From: DATFDN01 sp035685165
Lineage (GTDB): Bacteria > Pseudomonadota > Alphaproteobacteria > Acetobacterales > Acetobacteraceae
Assembly (NCBI GenBank): GCA_035685165.1
Contig: DASRBI010000005.1
Coordinates: 1 to 64,000, forward strand
Length of the DNA stretch: 64,000 nucleotides
Direction: 5' to 3'
Of this stretch, positions 16,885 through 26,059 are shown in pieces. Under the pieces are notes generated by a model. That model had not been told where the DNA came from. It saw only the letters and a program-made list of their open reading frames with translations, and searched no databases. The position numbers and the translations under genes are program-made. How positions within the stretch are numbered: position 1 is the stretch's first letter; each line of letters starts with the position of its first letter.

Positions 16885-16926
16885 GCGCGCGGCTATAGTT
16901 GCGCGAGATTGCCTGCAGATGCGTCG

Positions 16927-17214
16927 ATGTTGGCGAGCGAGACGTATTTCCCGGGCGACGACGGGCGACTTTCGCCGCTGCCGCCCTTCGTCGAGCGGCA
17001 CTAGACGGCCTATCTCGTGTGCGTCGCGCTGGCTGGCTGGTCGCTCGCCTCCTACTACATTGACCTCCTCGCCGTCCTGACCTTCCCCGACGTCGCCAAG
17101 AGCCTCGATCTCGCGCCGTCGGCGATCGGCCTACTGGGATTCAAACTCTACGCGGCGATGTTCATCATTATCTTCCTCGGCGGCTGGGGCATAGACCAAT
17201 ACGGGCGGAAATAG
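16927..17214 (+). pseudogene. relic of a major facilitator superfamily transporter (N-terminal end)
   Basis: One frame from the ATG at 16927 gives 25 residues ending in a stop (TAG at 17002). It then continues through two hydrophobic segments with a typical MFS N-terminus (LAGWSLASYYIDLL, then GLLGFKLYAAMF) up to the loop motif DQYGRK, where a second TAG (17212) ends it. MFS proteins continue for about 350 more residues. None of that is visible downstream, so this is a truncated remnant with an internal stop. The rest of the 16885-17453 gap shows no convincing gene. Confidence 0.7.
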
Positions 17215-17453
17215 ATGTGGATATGCGTTGCCGCTGCAGCTGTTGGGGTTGCCGGTGCGTGCTCCGCGCTTTCCCCGGCCTGCCCGAAATGGCGGCTCGT
17301 CTCCTGGCGTTGATAGGCGGAATCAGAACGCGGCGGCCGCCGAAAGCCGGAGCCGCGGCAAGCAGCAAACCGGCGGTTACAAACAACATCCGCATATAGC
17401 TAGATTTCCAGCCAGGGGAAAGCGCGCCGGATATCGGCGACGAGACGGCTGCT

Positions 17454-18836
17454 TCAATTCAAGAAAAGTTTGCCGGGATTCATGATGCCATTCGGGTCGA
17501 GCGCGTGCTTCAGGCTTCGCATCACCGCGATCGCCTCCGGTCCGTGCTCCTGGAGGATGAACTCGCGCTTGCCGATGCCGACCCCGTGCTCGCCGCTGCA
17601 CGAGCCGCCATGCGCCAGCGCGCGCGCGACGATCTTGCGGTCTAATTCCATCGCCCGCTCGAGCCCGTCCGGCTCCGGCGGAACCAGGATGACAGTATGG
17701 AAGTTGCCGTCGCCGACATGGCCGACCACCGCCCCGGTCAGGCCAGAGGCGAGGATGTCCTCTTTGGTGCCCGTAACCGCGTCGGTGAGTTCGGAGATCG
17801 GCACAATCGAATCGGTCGCCAGCCCTTTGTGCCCCGGCTTGAGCGCGAGCGCAGCCCAGAGCGCGTCGTGCCGCGCCTGCCATAGCTTGGTGCGCTCCTC
17901 GGGATCGGTCGCCCAGCGGAAAAGGCTGGCCCCGTACTCTCGCGCGATCGCCTCGGCCTGCTGCGCCTGCTCGGCAACGGACGCCGGCGTGCCGTGGAAC
18001 TCGAGAAAAAGGCTCGGCAGCGCCGCGAGCCCTTCGAGCTTCGAGTAGGCGATGCAGGCGCCCATCTGCACATCGTCCAGGAGCTCGATGCGCGCCACCG
18101 GAACACCGCTTTGCAGGATGGTGATGACGCTATCGACGGCGCTACGGAGGTCGGAGAACTGGCAGGCGGCGGCCGAGATCGCCTCCGGGATCCCATGCAG
18201 GCGGAGCTGGATTTCGGTGATCACGCCGAGGGTGCCTTCCGACCCGATGAACAGGTGCGTCAGGTCGTAACCGGTCGCGGATTTCCGCACCCGCCCTCCG
18301 GTGCGGATCACCCGCCCGTCGGCCAGCACGACCGTCAGCCCCAGCACGTTCTCGCGAATCGTGCCGTAGCGTACCGCGTTGGTGCCGGAGGCGCGGGTCG
18401 CGCACATGCCACCAAGCGTGCACGCCGAGGTACCGGGATCGACGGGAAAAAAGAGGCCCTGGTCGCGCAAGTGCTCGTTGAGCTGCGGGCGGGTGACGCC
18501 GGCCTCGATCCTGCAGTCCATATCGGCCGCGTTCACTTCGATGATGCGGGTCATTCGCGACAGATCGAGTGTGATGCCGCCCCGGACCGGTGTCACATGT
18601 CCTTCGAGCGAGGTGCCGGCACCCCACGCCACCACCGGGACGCGGTGGCGGTTGCAGAGCCCGACCAGCTTGGCCGCCTCCTCCGTCGTTTCCACGAAGG
18701 CAACCGCGTCGGGCAGCGCGGGCGGCTGCGTGTCCTGCCCGTGCGAGTGATGCTCGCGCAGCCCGGTGCTGGTGGTCAGGCGCTCGCCCAGGAAGCTGCG
18801 CGCCGCCTCGATAAGCTCCTCGATCCGTTGTGCCAT
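17454..18836 (-). CDS. FAD-binding D-lactate/glycolate-type dehydrogenase
   Basis: A 460-aa flavoprotein of the VAO superfamily. The N-terminal FAD-binding domain has WGAGTSLEGH near residue 71 and PGTSACTLGGM; the C-terminal FAD-oxidase domain has GHVGDGNFH and ends with SGEHGVGIGK and DPNGIMNPGK. These are hallmarks of D-lactate dehydrogenase (cytochrome) and GlcD-like enzymes, which pass electrons to cytochrome c or quinone. The ATG at 18836 follows a GGGAGGA ribosome-binding site. It stands alone, with neither lldP/glcF partners nor a regulator adjacent. D-lactate is the most likely substrate; glycolate or D-2-hydroxyglutarate are alternatives. Confidence 0.88.
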   Translation of the reverse strand: MAQRIEELIEAARSFLGERLTTSTGLREHHSHGQDTQPPALPDAVAFVETTEEAAKLVGLCNRHRVPVVAWGAGTSLEGHVTPVRGGITLDLSRMTRIIEVNAADMDCRIEAGVTRPQLNEHLRDQGLFFPVDPGTSACTLGGMCATRASGTNAVRYGTIRENVLGLTVVLADGRVIRTGGRVRKSATGYDLTHLFIGSEGTLGVITEIQLRLHGIPEAISAAACQFSDLRSAVDSVITILQSGVPVARIELLDDVQMGACIAYSKLEGLAALPSLFLEFHGTPASVAEQAQQAEAIAREYGASLFRWATDPEERTKLWQARHDALWAALALKPGHKGLATDSIVPISELTDAVTGTKEDILASGLTGAVVGHVGDGNFHTVILVPPEPDGLERAMELDRKIVARALAHGGSCSGEHGVGIGKREFILQEHGPEAIAVMRSLKHALDPNGIMNPGKLFLN

Positions 18837-18894
18837 CCTGCGTCCTCCCGCCCGCCCCTCAGTACCGGGGCAGGGGGACGCTGGAAAGGGCAGC

Positions 18895-20187
18895 TCAGCC
18901 GCGCGGCTGATCGAGGAGGGCGGCCGTATAGGGCGATGCCGCACCGTCCGCGACGGAGCTATAGAACACCGCGCCGCCTAGATTGGACGGCACGAGATTG
19001 AGCGCGGCGGCCGAACTGTCGTTCCGGCTCGCAACGAAATCGCCTGCCAGATCGCCGCTTGCGACCCAAAAAGGCGACGACGACGGCAGGCTGGTCGCGG
19101 CCGCGCCGCTGCTGGCGCTTGCGCCCGTCCCGGAGCCGCCGATGAAGACGAGGCCTTGGTTCACGCCGTTCGTCGAAACGTCACTAGGTTTCGTGCCGGT
19201 GGCGCTGATGGAATCGCTGGTCGTGCTCGTCATGCCTTCGTTGCCGGCGATGCTCGCCGCGCTCGTGACGCCAGCCGGGGTGAGCGAGATATTGTTGATG
19301 AGCGTGCCCGGGCCGATCAGCAGCTCCGCGGCCGTGAGGCCGGAATATTCGTTGTTGCTCACCACCGCTGGAATGGTGGACGCGTTGAATATGCCAACCG
19401 GCGGATGGCTGGTGAGTTGGTTTTCGATTAGGTTGCCGGTAACGACCAGTGAGCCGGGCTGCGTGTCGCCTTCCTGGGCATAGGATATGATTATCGGGTT
19501 CTCGCTCTTCGGCCCCTGGACGATCGTGTTGCCCTGGATCAGCGCGGTGCCGCCGTTGCAAATCTCGATCTCGTAGCTCGCGGTCCCGGTCGGCCCGTCG
19601 GAGATCGTGCTGTTCAGTATCTCGGTGTCGAACGCGCGGCTCTTGATGTCGTGCCCGACGATCGCCCCCGTGGAGACGCTGTCCTGGAACACGAACTGCG
19701 CGACATGACCGATATAAAGGTTGTGGGTGTAGCCGGCCCCCGAACCATCCGAGGCGAAGGTCGAGTCGTTGACGATGATAGTGCCGGTGTCGCTGACGAT
19801 CGGCGTGGCGAGGATGCCGTCCTGGTTATGCTCCGACACATCGTCGCTGAGCGTAAGGTTGCCCGACTGATAGCGGATTCCAGCGCCGTTTCCTCCGTCT
19901 TTGGCGGGGATCGCGGCGCCCTTGAGCACGAATCCATTGATCGTCACGTCAGGGCTATGAGAGCCATCCCCAACCAGGATGAGTCCCTTCAGATTCGGCG
20001 GCGGCTCGGTAGCGACGATTGTTGCCGCCCCGCCCACGGATTCCAGGGTGATGCTATCGTTTATCGTTACGAAGTCGTTCTTGTATACACCCGCCGACAC
20101 GAGCACGACGTCTCCATCGTGTGAGGCAGCGACGGCCCCTTCGATCGTGGCAAATTGCATGCCCTTACCTACGGTCAACGTCGCCAT
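18895..20187 (-). CDS. right-handed parallel beta-helix protein (short paralogue)
   Basis: A 430-aa protein. Residues 1-300 form a right-handed parallel beta-helix of the pectate-lyase-like type (Asn/Gly/Thr-rich turns, ITLESVGG, GAGIRYQ, SYEIEICNGG). It aligns without gaps to the first 250 residues of the next gene; 38 of the first 50 residues are identical. The C-terminal 130 residues are Ser/Ala/Gly-rich and unrelated to the paralogue's repeats. No signal peptide is visible. I recall related proteins as conserved but uncharacterised in alphaproteobacteria; ligand or enzymatic activity is unknown. It lies 58 nt upstream of the D-lactate dehydrogenase start. Confidence 0.85.
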   Translation of the reverse strand: MATLTVGKGMQFATIEGAVAASHDGDVVLVSAGVYKNDFVTINDSITLESVGGAATIVATEPPPNLKGLILVGDGSHSPDVTINGFVLKGAAIPAKDGGNGAGIRYQSGNLTLSDDVSEHNQDGILATPIVSDTGTIIVNDSTFASDGSGAGYTHNLYIGHVAQFVFQDSVSTGAIVGHDIKSRAFDTEILNSTISDGPTGTASYEIEICNGGTALIQGNTIVQGPKSENPIIISYAQEGDTQPGSLVVTGNLIENQLTSHPPVGIFNASTIPAVVSNNEYSGLTAAELLIGPGTLINNISLTPAGVTSAASIAGNEGMTSTTSDSISATGTKPSDVSTNGVNQGLVFIGGSGTGASASSGAAATSLPSSSPFWVASGDLAGDFVASRNDSSAAALNLVPSNLGGAVFYSSVADGAASPYTAALLDQPRG

Positions 20188-20353
20188 TCGAATCTTCCTT
20201 TCTGCCGCGCCGGTGTTTCACGCGACCGTGAATCCGCTCAAGAGACAATTCCATTTATGTGCGAGATGTAGTCACCTCGTCATTGATTCCCTTTCGGCAC
20301 CGTGAAAAGCGCATCATGGGCGCACGCGCTGCACCCAGCGCGGCTGACCTGCC

Positions 20354-22744
20354 TCAGGGCGGCAGGACGATCCCGGTGGCATTGACGAAGGTGATCTGCG
20401 TGCCGTCGCCGAGCGTCACGTAGGTCGAGCCGCCCGCCACCGTCTCCGACTGCACCGGCATCGAACTGAAGCCCTGGAACGAGATCGTGTCGAGCTGCGG
20501 ATTGAAGCTCGTGATCACGTCGCTGCCTCCAGCGCCGTGGCTGAAGATGAGGGCGTCGGTGCCGGTGCCCATATCGGCGGTTGTGGTTCCTGACCCGAAA
20601 TGAATCATCGCAGGACCGGCGCCGGCGGCGATCGTGGCGCCGCCGCTGCCGCCAATGAAGTCGAGCGTGCCGCCCTGGCCGATATAGCTGAACAACCCGC
20701 TGCCGGCGGTCACCTGCGTGTAGCTGCCAGCCTCGCTGGTCAGCGTCAGGCTGGCGCCCTGCGCGGCGATGGTGACGGTTCCCGCCGCGTAGATCGTCGC
20801 GCTGGAAGTGCCGAGCGCGGTGATCCGGTCGGTGCCCCCGCTGTCGATCGTGCCAGAGGCCGACAGCGTGATGCTGTCCGTCGCGCCGGGCAAGGACGTG
20901 ATCGTAGTGCCATCACCGCTCGCCTGCACCTGGCTGGAACCTCCGGTCAGGCTGATCTCGTCGCTCCCGGCGCTCAGCAGGTTGCCGCCCCTCGCCAGCG
21001 TCACCTGATGGCTCCCACCGGCGGCCGTGGTGACCGAGGCTCCGATCCCGTTCACCAGCACGCTCGAATCGGCGGCCCCCAACGTAATCGCGTCCCTGCC
21101 GTCGCTGATCACCGTGCCGGTGTTCTGCATGTCGATCAGGTGTGTGCCGCCAATCGTCGTGATCGTGGTGCCCGCGCCGGTCGCGGTGACATTGGTGTTG
21201 CCGCTCAGCGTGATCGTGTCGGTGCCGCCGCTGATCACCGTCCCGGCGGCGGAGAGCGTAATGTCGGCCGACGCGCCCGGGAGCGTGGTGATCGAGGTGC
21301 TGCCCTGGCCGCTCGCGATCACGGTGCCGCTTCTGGCCACCGTGATCGTGTCGGGGCCGCGCGCGCTGATGACACCGCTGCCCGCCAGAGTCACGATCTG
21401 GGTGCCGCCCGTGAGATTGATCACCTCGTTGTTGCCGTTCGCGACCAGCGTGCCGAGCAGGCCGTTCATCGTGATGCTGTCGCTGCCGTTGCTGACCACG
21501 GTACCCGATGCGCTCAGCGAGATGATGTAGGATGCGCCCGCCTCGGTGGTGATCGAGCTCCCGGCCCCGCTCGCCGTTATCCTTCCGGTACCGCCAACGG
21601 TGATCGTGTCCGTGCCGAGGCTCTGGATCGTGCCGCCCGACTCGAGCGTGATCTGGTTCGTTACACCGCTCAACGAGTGCAGGTAGATCTGCGAACCCGT
21701 GGCGATCACGGTGCCGGGCGCGGTACCCAGATAGATGCCGTCGTTACTCCCGGTCACCAGCAGCTCGAGCGGCAGCGGTCCGGCGCTGAAGCTGGTGCCG
21801 CTCGCCGTCAGGGTCACCCAGGGGGTCGGGTCCGGCGGCAGCAGCACGTTGCCGCTGACGACCCCCGGCCCGATCAGGAAGCGGGTCGGCTGCAGGCCCG
21901 AATAGGTGTTGCCGTTGACGATCGCCGGGATCGTGGTGACGTTGGCGATCCCCTCGGCGTTCGGGTTGTTGAAGTCGTTGATCATCAGATTGCCGGTCAC
22001 GGTCAGCGAGCCCGGTTGCAGGCTGCCTTCCGGGCCGTAGGAGATCATGATGGGATTCTGCGCGCCCGGTCCCTTCTCGATTGTGTTCCCCTGGATCAGC
22101 GCGGTGCCGCCATTGCAGATCTCGATCTCGTAGCTGGAAGTGCCGGTCGGGCCATCCATGATCGTGTTGTTCAGTATCTCCGTGTCGAGCGCCCGGCTCT
22201 TGACCTCGTGGCCGACGATCGCGCCCTCGGAAACACTGTCCTCCATGATGAACTGCGCGACGTGCCCGATATAGATGTTGTGCGACTCGCCGTCGCCAGC
22301 ACCGTCAGCGAAGAAGGTCGACTGGTTGACAATGACTGTCCCGGTGCCGAGCACGATCGGAGTGGCGAGGATGCCGTCCTGATCCTGCGACATGGTGTCA
22401 TCGATCAGTGTCAGGTTGCCGCCTTGATAGCGGATGCCGGCGCCATTGTTGCCGTCGCTCTTGGGGATCGCCGCGCCGGTCAGCACGAACCCCTGGATGG
22501 TCACGTCGGGATCGTGGGTGGCGTCGCCGATCAGGATGAGTCCCTTCAAGTTTGGCGGCGGCTCGGTGGCGTTAATGGTGACGTTCCCGCCCACCGATTC
22601 GAGGGTGATACTGTCGTTGATGGTCAGGAACTGGTTGGTGTAGGTTCCCGCATTGACAAGTATCACATCGCCATTTCGCGACGCAGCGACCGCCTGCGGA
22701 ATGGTTGCGTATTGCATCCCGGCGCCGACGGTCAGCGTGGCCAT
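20354..22744 (-). CDS. large beta-helix/repeat protein with type-I-secretion-like C-terminus
   Basis: A 796-aa, Gly/Thr/Ser-rich protein, the longer member of the tandem pair. Residues 1-300 match the neighbouring beta-helix. Residues about 363-664 hold seven imperfect 43-residue repeats built round (S/G)GTDTITL and T(T/S)ITT segments. Residues 680-796 contain HFGSGTTTADMGTGTD and DVITSFNPQLDTISFQGF, a pattern typical of the last domain of proteins exported by type I secretion. With no N-terminal signal, secretion by a TolC-linked ABC exporter is likely, but no exporter genes are in the window. Probable surface or matrix protein; function unknown. Confidence 0.85.
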   Translation of the reverse strand: MATLTVGAGMQYATIPQAVAASRNGDVILVNAGTYTNQFLTINDSITLESVGGNVTINATEPPPNLKGLILIGDATHDPDVTIQGFVLTGAAIPKSDGNNGAGIRYQGGNLTLIDDTMSQDQDGILATPIVLGTGTVIVNQSTFFADGAGDGESHNIYIGHVAQFIMEDSVSEGAIVGHEVKSRALDTEILNNTIMDGPTGTSSYEIEICNGGTALIQGNTIEKGPGAQNPIMISYGPEGSLQPGSLTVTGNLMINDFNNPNAEGIANVTTIPAIVNGNTYSGLQPTRFLIGPGVVSGNVLLPPDPTPWVTLTASGTSFSAGPLPLELLVTGSNDGIYLGTAPGTVIATGSQIYLHSLSGVTNQITLESGGTIQSLGTDTITVGGTGRITASGAGSSITTEAGASYIISLSASGTVVSNGSDSITMNGLLGTLVANGNNEVINLTGGTQIVTLAGSGVISARGPDTITVARSGTVIASGQGSTSITTLPGASADITLSAAGTVISGGTDTITLSGNTNVTATGAGTTITTIGGTHLIDMQNTGTVISDGRDAITLGAADSSVLVNGIGASVTTAAGGSHQVTLARGGNLLSAGSDEISLTGGSSQVQASGDGTTITSLPGATDSITLSASGTIDSGGTDRITALGTSSATIYAAGTVTIAAQGASLTLTSEAGSYTQVTAGSGLFSYIGQGGTLDFIGGSGGATIAAGAGPAMIHFGSGTTTADMGTGTDALIFSHGAGGSDVITSFNPQLDTISFQGFSSMPVQSETVAGGSTYVTLGDGTQITFVNATGIVLPP
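20753..21658 (-). repeat. seven tandem repeats of about 43 residues inside the large beta-helix protein
   Basis: Seven degenerate units of about 42-44 codons run head to tail (protein residues about 363-664). Each has the order (I/V)TLxxxGT, a variable Gly/Ser turn, (T/S)D(T/S)ITL, and a closing SITT-like strand with a GA(S/T) end. Spacing this regular suggests a beta-solenoid extension built by internal duplication. Confidence 0.75.
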
Positions 22745-22959
22745 ACCATTTCCCCTATATCAAAGCCGCCCCGGCACGATTGCCGTTGTGGGGCCCTCCT
22801 TTCTTCCGCGAGAAACATCGTACCTGAGTCGCAAGAATGTTATCCGAGCGTTAGAGTATCATAAAGAATGCATCTGAATTTGTCTGGGACGCCGTTTGAC
22901 GGGAACCGTGGCTGCCAATACGGTGGCTGCGTTCGATCCAGGACAGGGATTGCGTATCG

Positions 22960-23739
22960 ATGTCGAATCAGATCAAGCGGCGCCTCAAGGAAGGCAAGGC
23001 GGTGGTGAACGGCTGGCTCGCCATCCCGTCGGGCTTCTCGGCCGAGGTGATGGCGCAGTGCGGTTGGGACAGCGTCACCGTCGACATGCAGCACGGCGTC
23101 CAGGACTACCAATCGATGGTGCAATGCTTTCAGGCGATGCAGGCGCATCCCGTCACGCCGCTGGTGCGCGTGCCCTGGAACGAGCCCGGCGTCATCGGCA
23201 AGGTATTGGACGGCGGTGCTTGGGGCGTCATCTGCCCGATGGTCAGCACGCCCGACGAGGCCAAGCGCCTTGCTGACGCCTGCCTCTACCCGCCCCAGGG
23301 CAAGCGCAGCAACGGCCCGATCCGCGCGGCGATGTACGGCGAGGCCAGCAACTACCAGAAGATCGCCAACGACGAGGTATTGGTGATCCCGATGATCGAA
23401 ACGCAGGAGGCGATCGACAATATCGAGGCGATCCTGGACGTACCGGGCATCAGCGGCATCTACGTCGGCCCATCCGATCTCGGCTTCTCGCTCGGCATGA
23501 TCCCGATCCTCGACCGCGAGGAGCCGAAGATTCTCGGCATCTATGAGAAGCTGCTCGCGGAGACCAAGAAGCGCGGCCAGTTCGCCGGGCTGCACAATGG
23601 CACGCCCGCCTATGCCGCGCGCATGATCGACATGGGCTTCCGCTTCGTTACCATCGCCAACGACAGCGGCCTGATGGCTCGCGCTGCGCGCGAGGCGGTG
23701 GCGGCCTGCCGCAAGGCCGCGGGACCGGTCGCCGGCTAG
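22960..23739 (+). CDS. HpcH/HpaI-family aldolase (class II, metal-dependent)
   Basis: A 259-aa TIM-barrel aldolase that would cleave or form 2-oxo-acids such as 4-hydroxy-2-oxoheptanedioate to pyruvate and an aldehyde. Catalytic features visible: Asp42 and His45 in VDMQHG, Arg70, and metal ligands Glu147 (PMIET) and Asp173 (VGPSDLGFSLG). Length is normal. The ATG at 22960 follows a 215-nt gap after the divergent beta-helix gene. It is a single gene; no hydroxyphenylacetate or rhamnonate pathway genes are nearby, so the natural substrate is open. Confidence 0.9.
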   Translation: MSNQIKRRLKEGKAVVNGWLAIPSGFSAEVMAQCGWDSVTVDMQHGVQDYQSMVQCFQAMQAHPVTPLVRVPWNEPGVIGKVLDGGAWGVICPMVSTPDEAKRLADACLYPPQGKRSNGPIRAAMYGEASNYQKIANDEVLVIPMIETQEAIDNIEAILDVPGISGIYVGPSDLGFSLGMIPILDREEPKILGIYEKLLAETKKRGQFAGLHNGTPAYAARMIDMGFRFVTIANDSGLMARAAREAVAACRKAAGPVAG

Positions 23740-23749
23740 CCCCCGCGCG

Positions 23750-26059
23750 TCAGAAGCGGACGCGCAGCCCGCCATAGGCGCCGATCGGCGGCGCCGGGCT
23801 GAGGCTGCGCGTCTCGCTCGCTCCGGGGGCGGCGGCGATCGGCACGAGCGAGGTCGGCGAAAAGGTGCCGTAGGTTTCGTATTTGATGTTTAGTAGATTC
23901 CGCACGAGTGCAAACAGCTCCACCCCGGGCCGCACGCGGTAGCTCGTGTTCAGGTTCAGCACGACGTAAGGGTTGGTCTTGGGCGTAAGATTGGCCTCGT
24001 CACCGAACAGGTACTGCCCGCTGCTCACGATGGCGGAAAACCCGACCATCCAAGAATCGGTCGCCGCATAGTTCATCCCGATCTTAAGCCGCTGCGCTGG
24101 CACACCAGGGAGCTGGTCCCCGGCTACCACATGAATCTGACCGTTCGGGTCGGCCGCCGGGTTCAGCGGGCTGTCGAGCGTCACGGCACTCTCGAAGGTC
24201 GCGCGGGTGTAGGCATAATTCGCCCAGAACTGTGCGCGCTTGGTGTTCCAGGTAAGACCCGCTTCGATCCCCTGGCGCAGGGTTTGCGGGACGTTCTGGA
24301 AGAAATCGAGCCCCGGCACGCTGCTCGCCACGAACAGGATGTCGTTGCTGACCGAGGTGCGGAACAGGCCGAGGTTCCAGGCGATCCCCGCGCCCCGCAC
24401 CTGCCCGCGCAGCCCAGCCTCGATGCTGTGCGAGACCACCTGCTGGAGGTTTGGATCGCCGGTGAAGAAGTTGGCGAGCGTGCACGGGCTTTGCGGGCTG
24501 GCGCATGAAAGCTCGGCGGGTGTCGGTGCGCGGTTACCGACGGCATAACTCGCATAGGCCGACAGAGAGGGCGTGATGCGCCAGGTGAGCCCGATGCCCG
24601 GGTTGAAATGCGTGTAGCTGTGATTGCCGCTCAGGCCGGTGCCGAGCATGTCGTCCAGGTCGATTGCCGCGACGTTGAGGCGGCCCGCAAGCGACAGCGA
24701 AAGCGCACGGGTGATATCGAACACGTCGGCGATGTATGCGCCGTAATAGGCGGTGGTCACGCCGAGGCGCACCGGCGCGATCGGGCCGCCCGGCTGGTCG
24801 ATCGCGATCCCCGGCCCGACGAAAACCCCGTTCACGTCGGTGACGCCGCCGAGCAGCGTGTTGGCGGAAAAATCGGACAGGCCGCCGTCGAAGCTCAACC
24901 CAGCGACGAGCAGATTATGGTGGCCCGCCACCGTGGCATCGTGCGTCATCTGCACCGAGCCGCCATAGCCGTTGGTATCGGTGCCGAGCTCGTTCAGCTC
25001 GGAATAGGGACCGCCGTTCAGGAAATCCGGTATCGGAACCCCGGCCGTGTCCAGCAACGGGATATCGTTGCCGTCGCAGAGGGTTGCCGACGACCCCGCG
25101 CACGACACGGCCTCGGCGGCATTGCCGTTCGCGATCCGCTGCGAGAGATGCGTGTAGTAAAGCAGCGCCTGCATCGATACCGCGTCGCTCACGCTCCATG
25201 TGCCGCTTAGGCTCAGCAAGGCGTAGCTGTTCGTGGTCCGGTTCGGCGCGGTGAACACCGCGGTGCGATCGACCGACAGGAGTTGCACCGGCACGGTGCC
25301 CGGATTGTTCAGCGTGTTGTCGTCCCCAAGCACATTCACATGCACTTCGGCGCGCGGTGAGCGCCAGCCGATATCGCCGTAGAATTGGTTCAGCGCGGAG
25401 CTATTGAGCTGCCGCCAGCCGTCCGAGCGCAGCACATTGGCCGCCATGTAAGCGGCTACATCGCCGCTGCGGATGCCGTATTGCGCCGTGCCGCTGACCG
25501 TCCCGAAGGAGCCGCCGTAGATCACTCCCTCGGCGCCGTTCCAGGTGAATCCGGTCTTCATCTGGATCGACAGCGACCCGCCGAGCGCATTCAATCCGAA
25601 CACCGGATTGGCGCCCTCCAGATTCGTACTGTCGATCGCAACGGACGGCAGCAGATCCCAGTTGACTGCATCCGAGAACGGAGCGTTGAAGCGCACACCG
25701 TTGAGATAGACGGCGAGGCCCTGCGGCGTCCCGTCGGCCGGCGAAGCGACGAAGCCCCGGTATTCCAGGTTCGGCTGGAACGGGTTGCCCTGCGCGTCGT
25801 CCAAGGCAACGCCGGCTACCTGCTGATCGAGCGCACCGAGCAGATCGGGAACGCCCGAGCGCGCGATATCGGCGCGGGTGAGGACATGCACGCTGGCGGG
25901 TGCTTGGTCGCGCGCGATGCCGGAGCCGAGCAGCGGCGTCGGCGCCACCACCTCGACCTGCGGCAGCGTGGACGTGTTATCGGACTGTGCCCAGGCCGGA
26001 GGGCACAGGCCCGCGCACAGGGCGCCATACAGCGCAGCGCGCGCCCCTCGCAGGGTCAT
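23750..26059 (-). CDS. TonB-dependent outer-membrane receptor
   Basis: A 769-aa outer-membrane protein. A signal peptide occupies about residues 1-24 (ending AWA). The plug domain follows (VEVVAPTPL, DIARSGVPDLLGALDQQVAGV, GLNALGGSLSI), then a 22-strand-type barrel ending in GGLRVRF. The terminal Phe is the usual BAM recognition residue. The substrate may be a ferric siderophore, cobalamin, haem or a plant compound. The gene starts directly at the stop of the TonB gene (TGAATG), so receptor and energiser are co-expressed. No ferric-uptake transporter genes adjoin it. Confidence 0.92.
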   Translation of the reverse strand: MTLRGARAALYGALCAGLCPPAWAQSDNTSTLPQVEVVAPTPLLGSGIARDQAPASVHVLTRADIARSGVPDLLGALDQQVAGVALDDAQGNPFQPNLEYRGFVASPADGTPQGLAVYLNGVRFNAPFSDAVNWDLLPSVAIDSTNLEGANPVFGLNALGGSLSIQMKTGFTWNGAEGVIYGGSFGTVSGTAQYGIRSGDVAAYMAANVLRSDGWRQLNSSALNQFYGDIGWRSPRAEVHVNVLGDDNTLNNPGTVPVQLLSVDRTAVFTAPNRTTNSYALLSLSGTWSVSDAVSMQALLYYTHLSQRIANGNAAEAVSCAGSSATLCDGNDIPLLDTAGVPIPDFLNGGPYSELNELGTDTNGYGGSVQMTHDATVAGHHNLLVAGLSFDGGLSDFSANTLLGGVTDVNGVFVGPGIAIDQPGGPIAPVRLGVTTAYYGAYIADVFDITRALSLSLAGRLNVAAIDLDDMLGTGLSGNHSYTHFNPGIGLTWRITPSLSAYASYAVGNRAPTPAELSCASPQSPCTLANFFTGDPNLQQVVSHSIEAGLRGQVRGAGIAWNLGLFRTSVSNDILFVASSVPGLDFFQNVPQTLRQGIEAGLTWNTKRAQFWANYAYTRATFESAVTLDSPLNPAADPNGQIHVVAGDQLPGVPAQRLKIGMNYAATDSWMVGFSAIVSSGQYLFGDEANLTPKTNPYVVLNLNTSYRVRPGVELFALVRNLLNIKYETYGTFSPTSLVPIAAAPGASETRSLSPAPPIGAYGGLRVRF

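Noticed and set aside
20600..22864. Plus-strand frame of 754 residues opposite the repeat protein
   Set aside because: Arises from the regular repeats read backwards; no family features.
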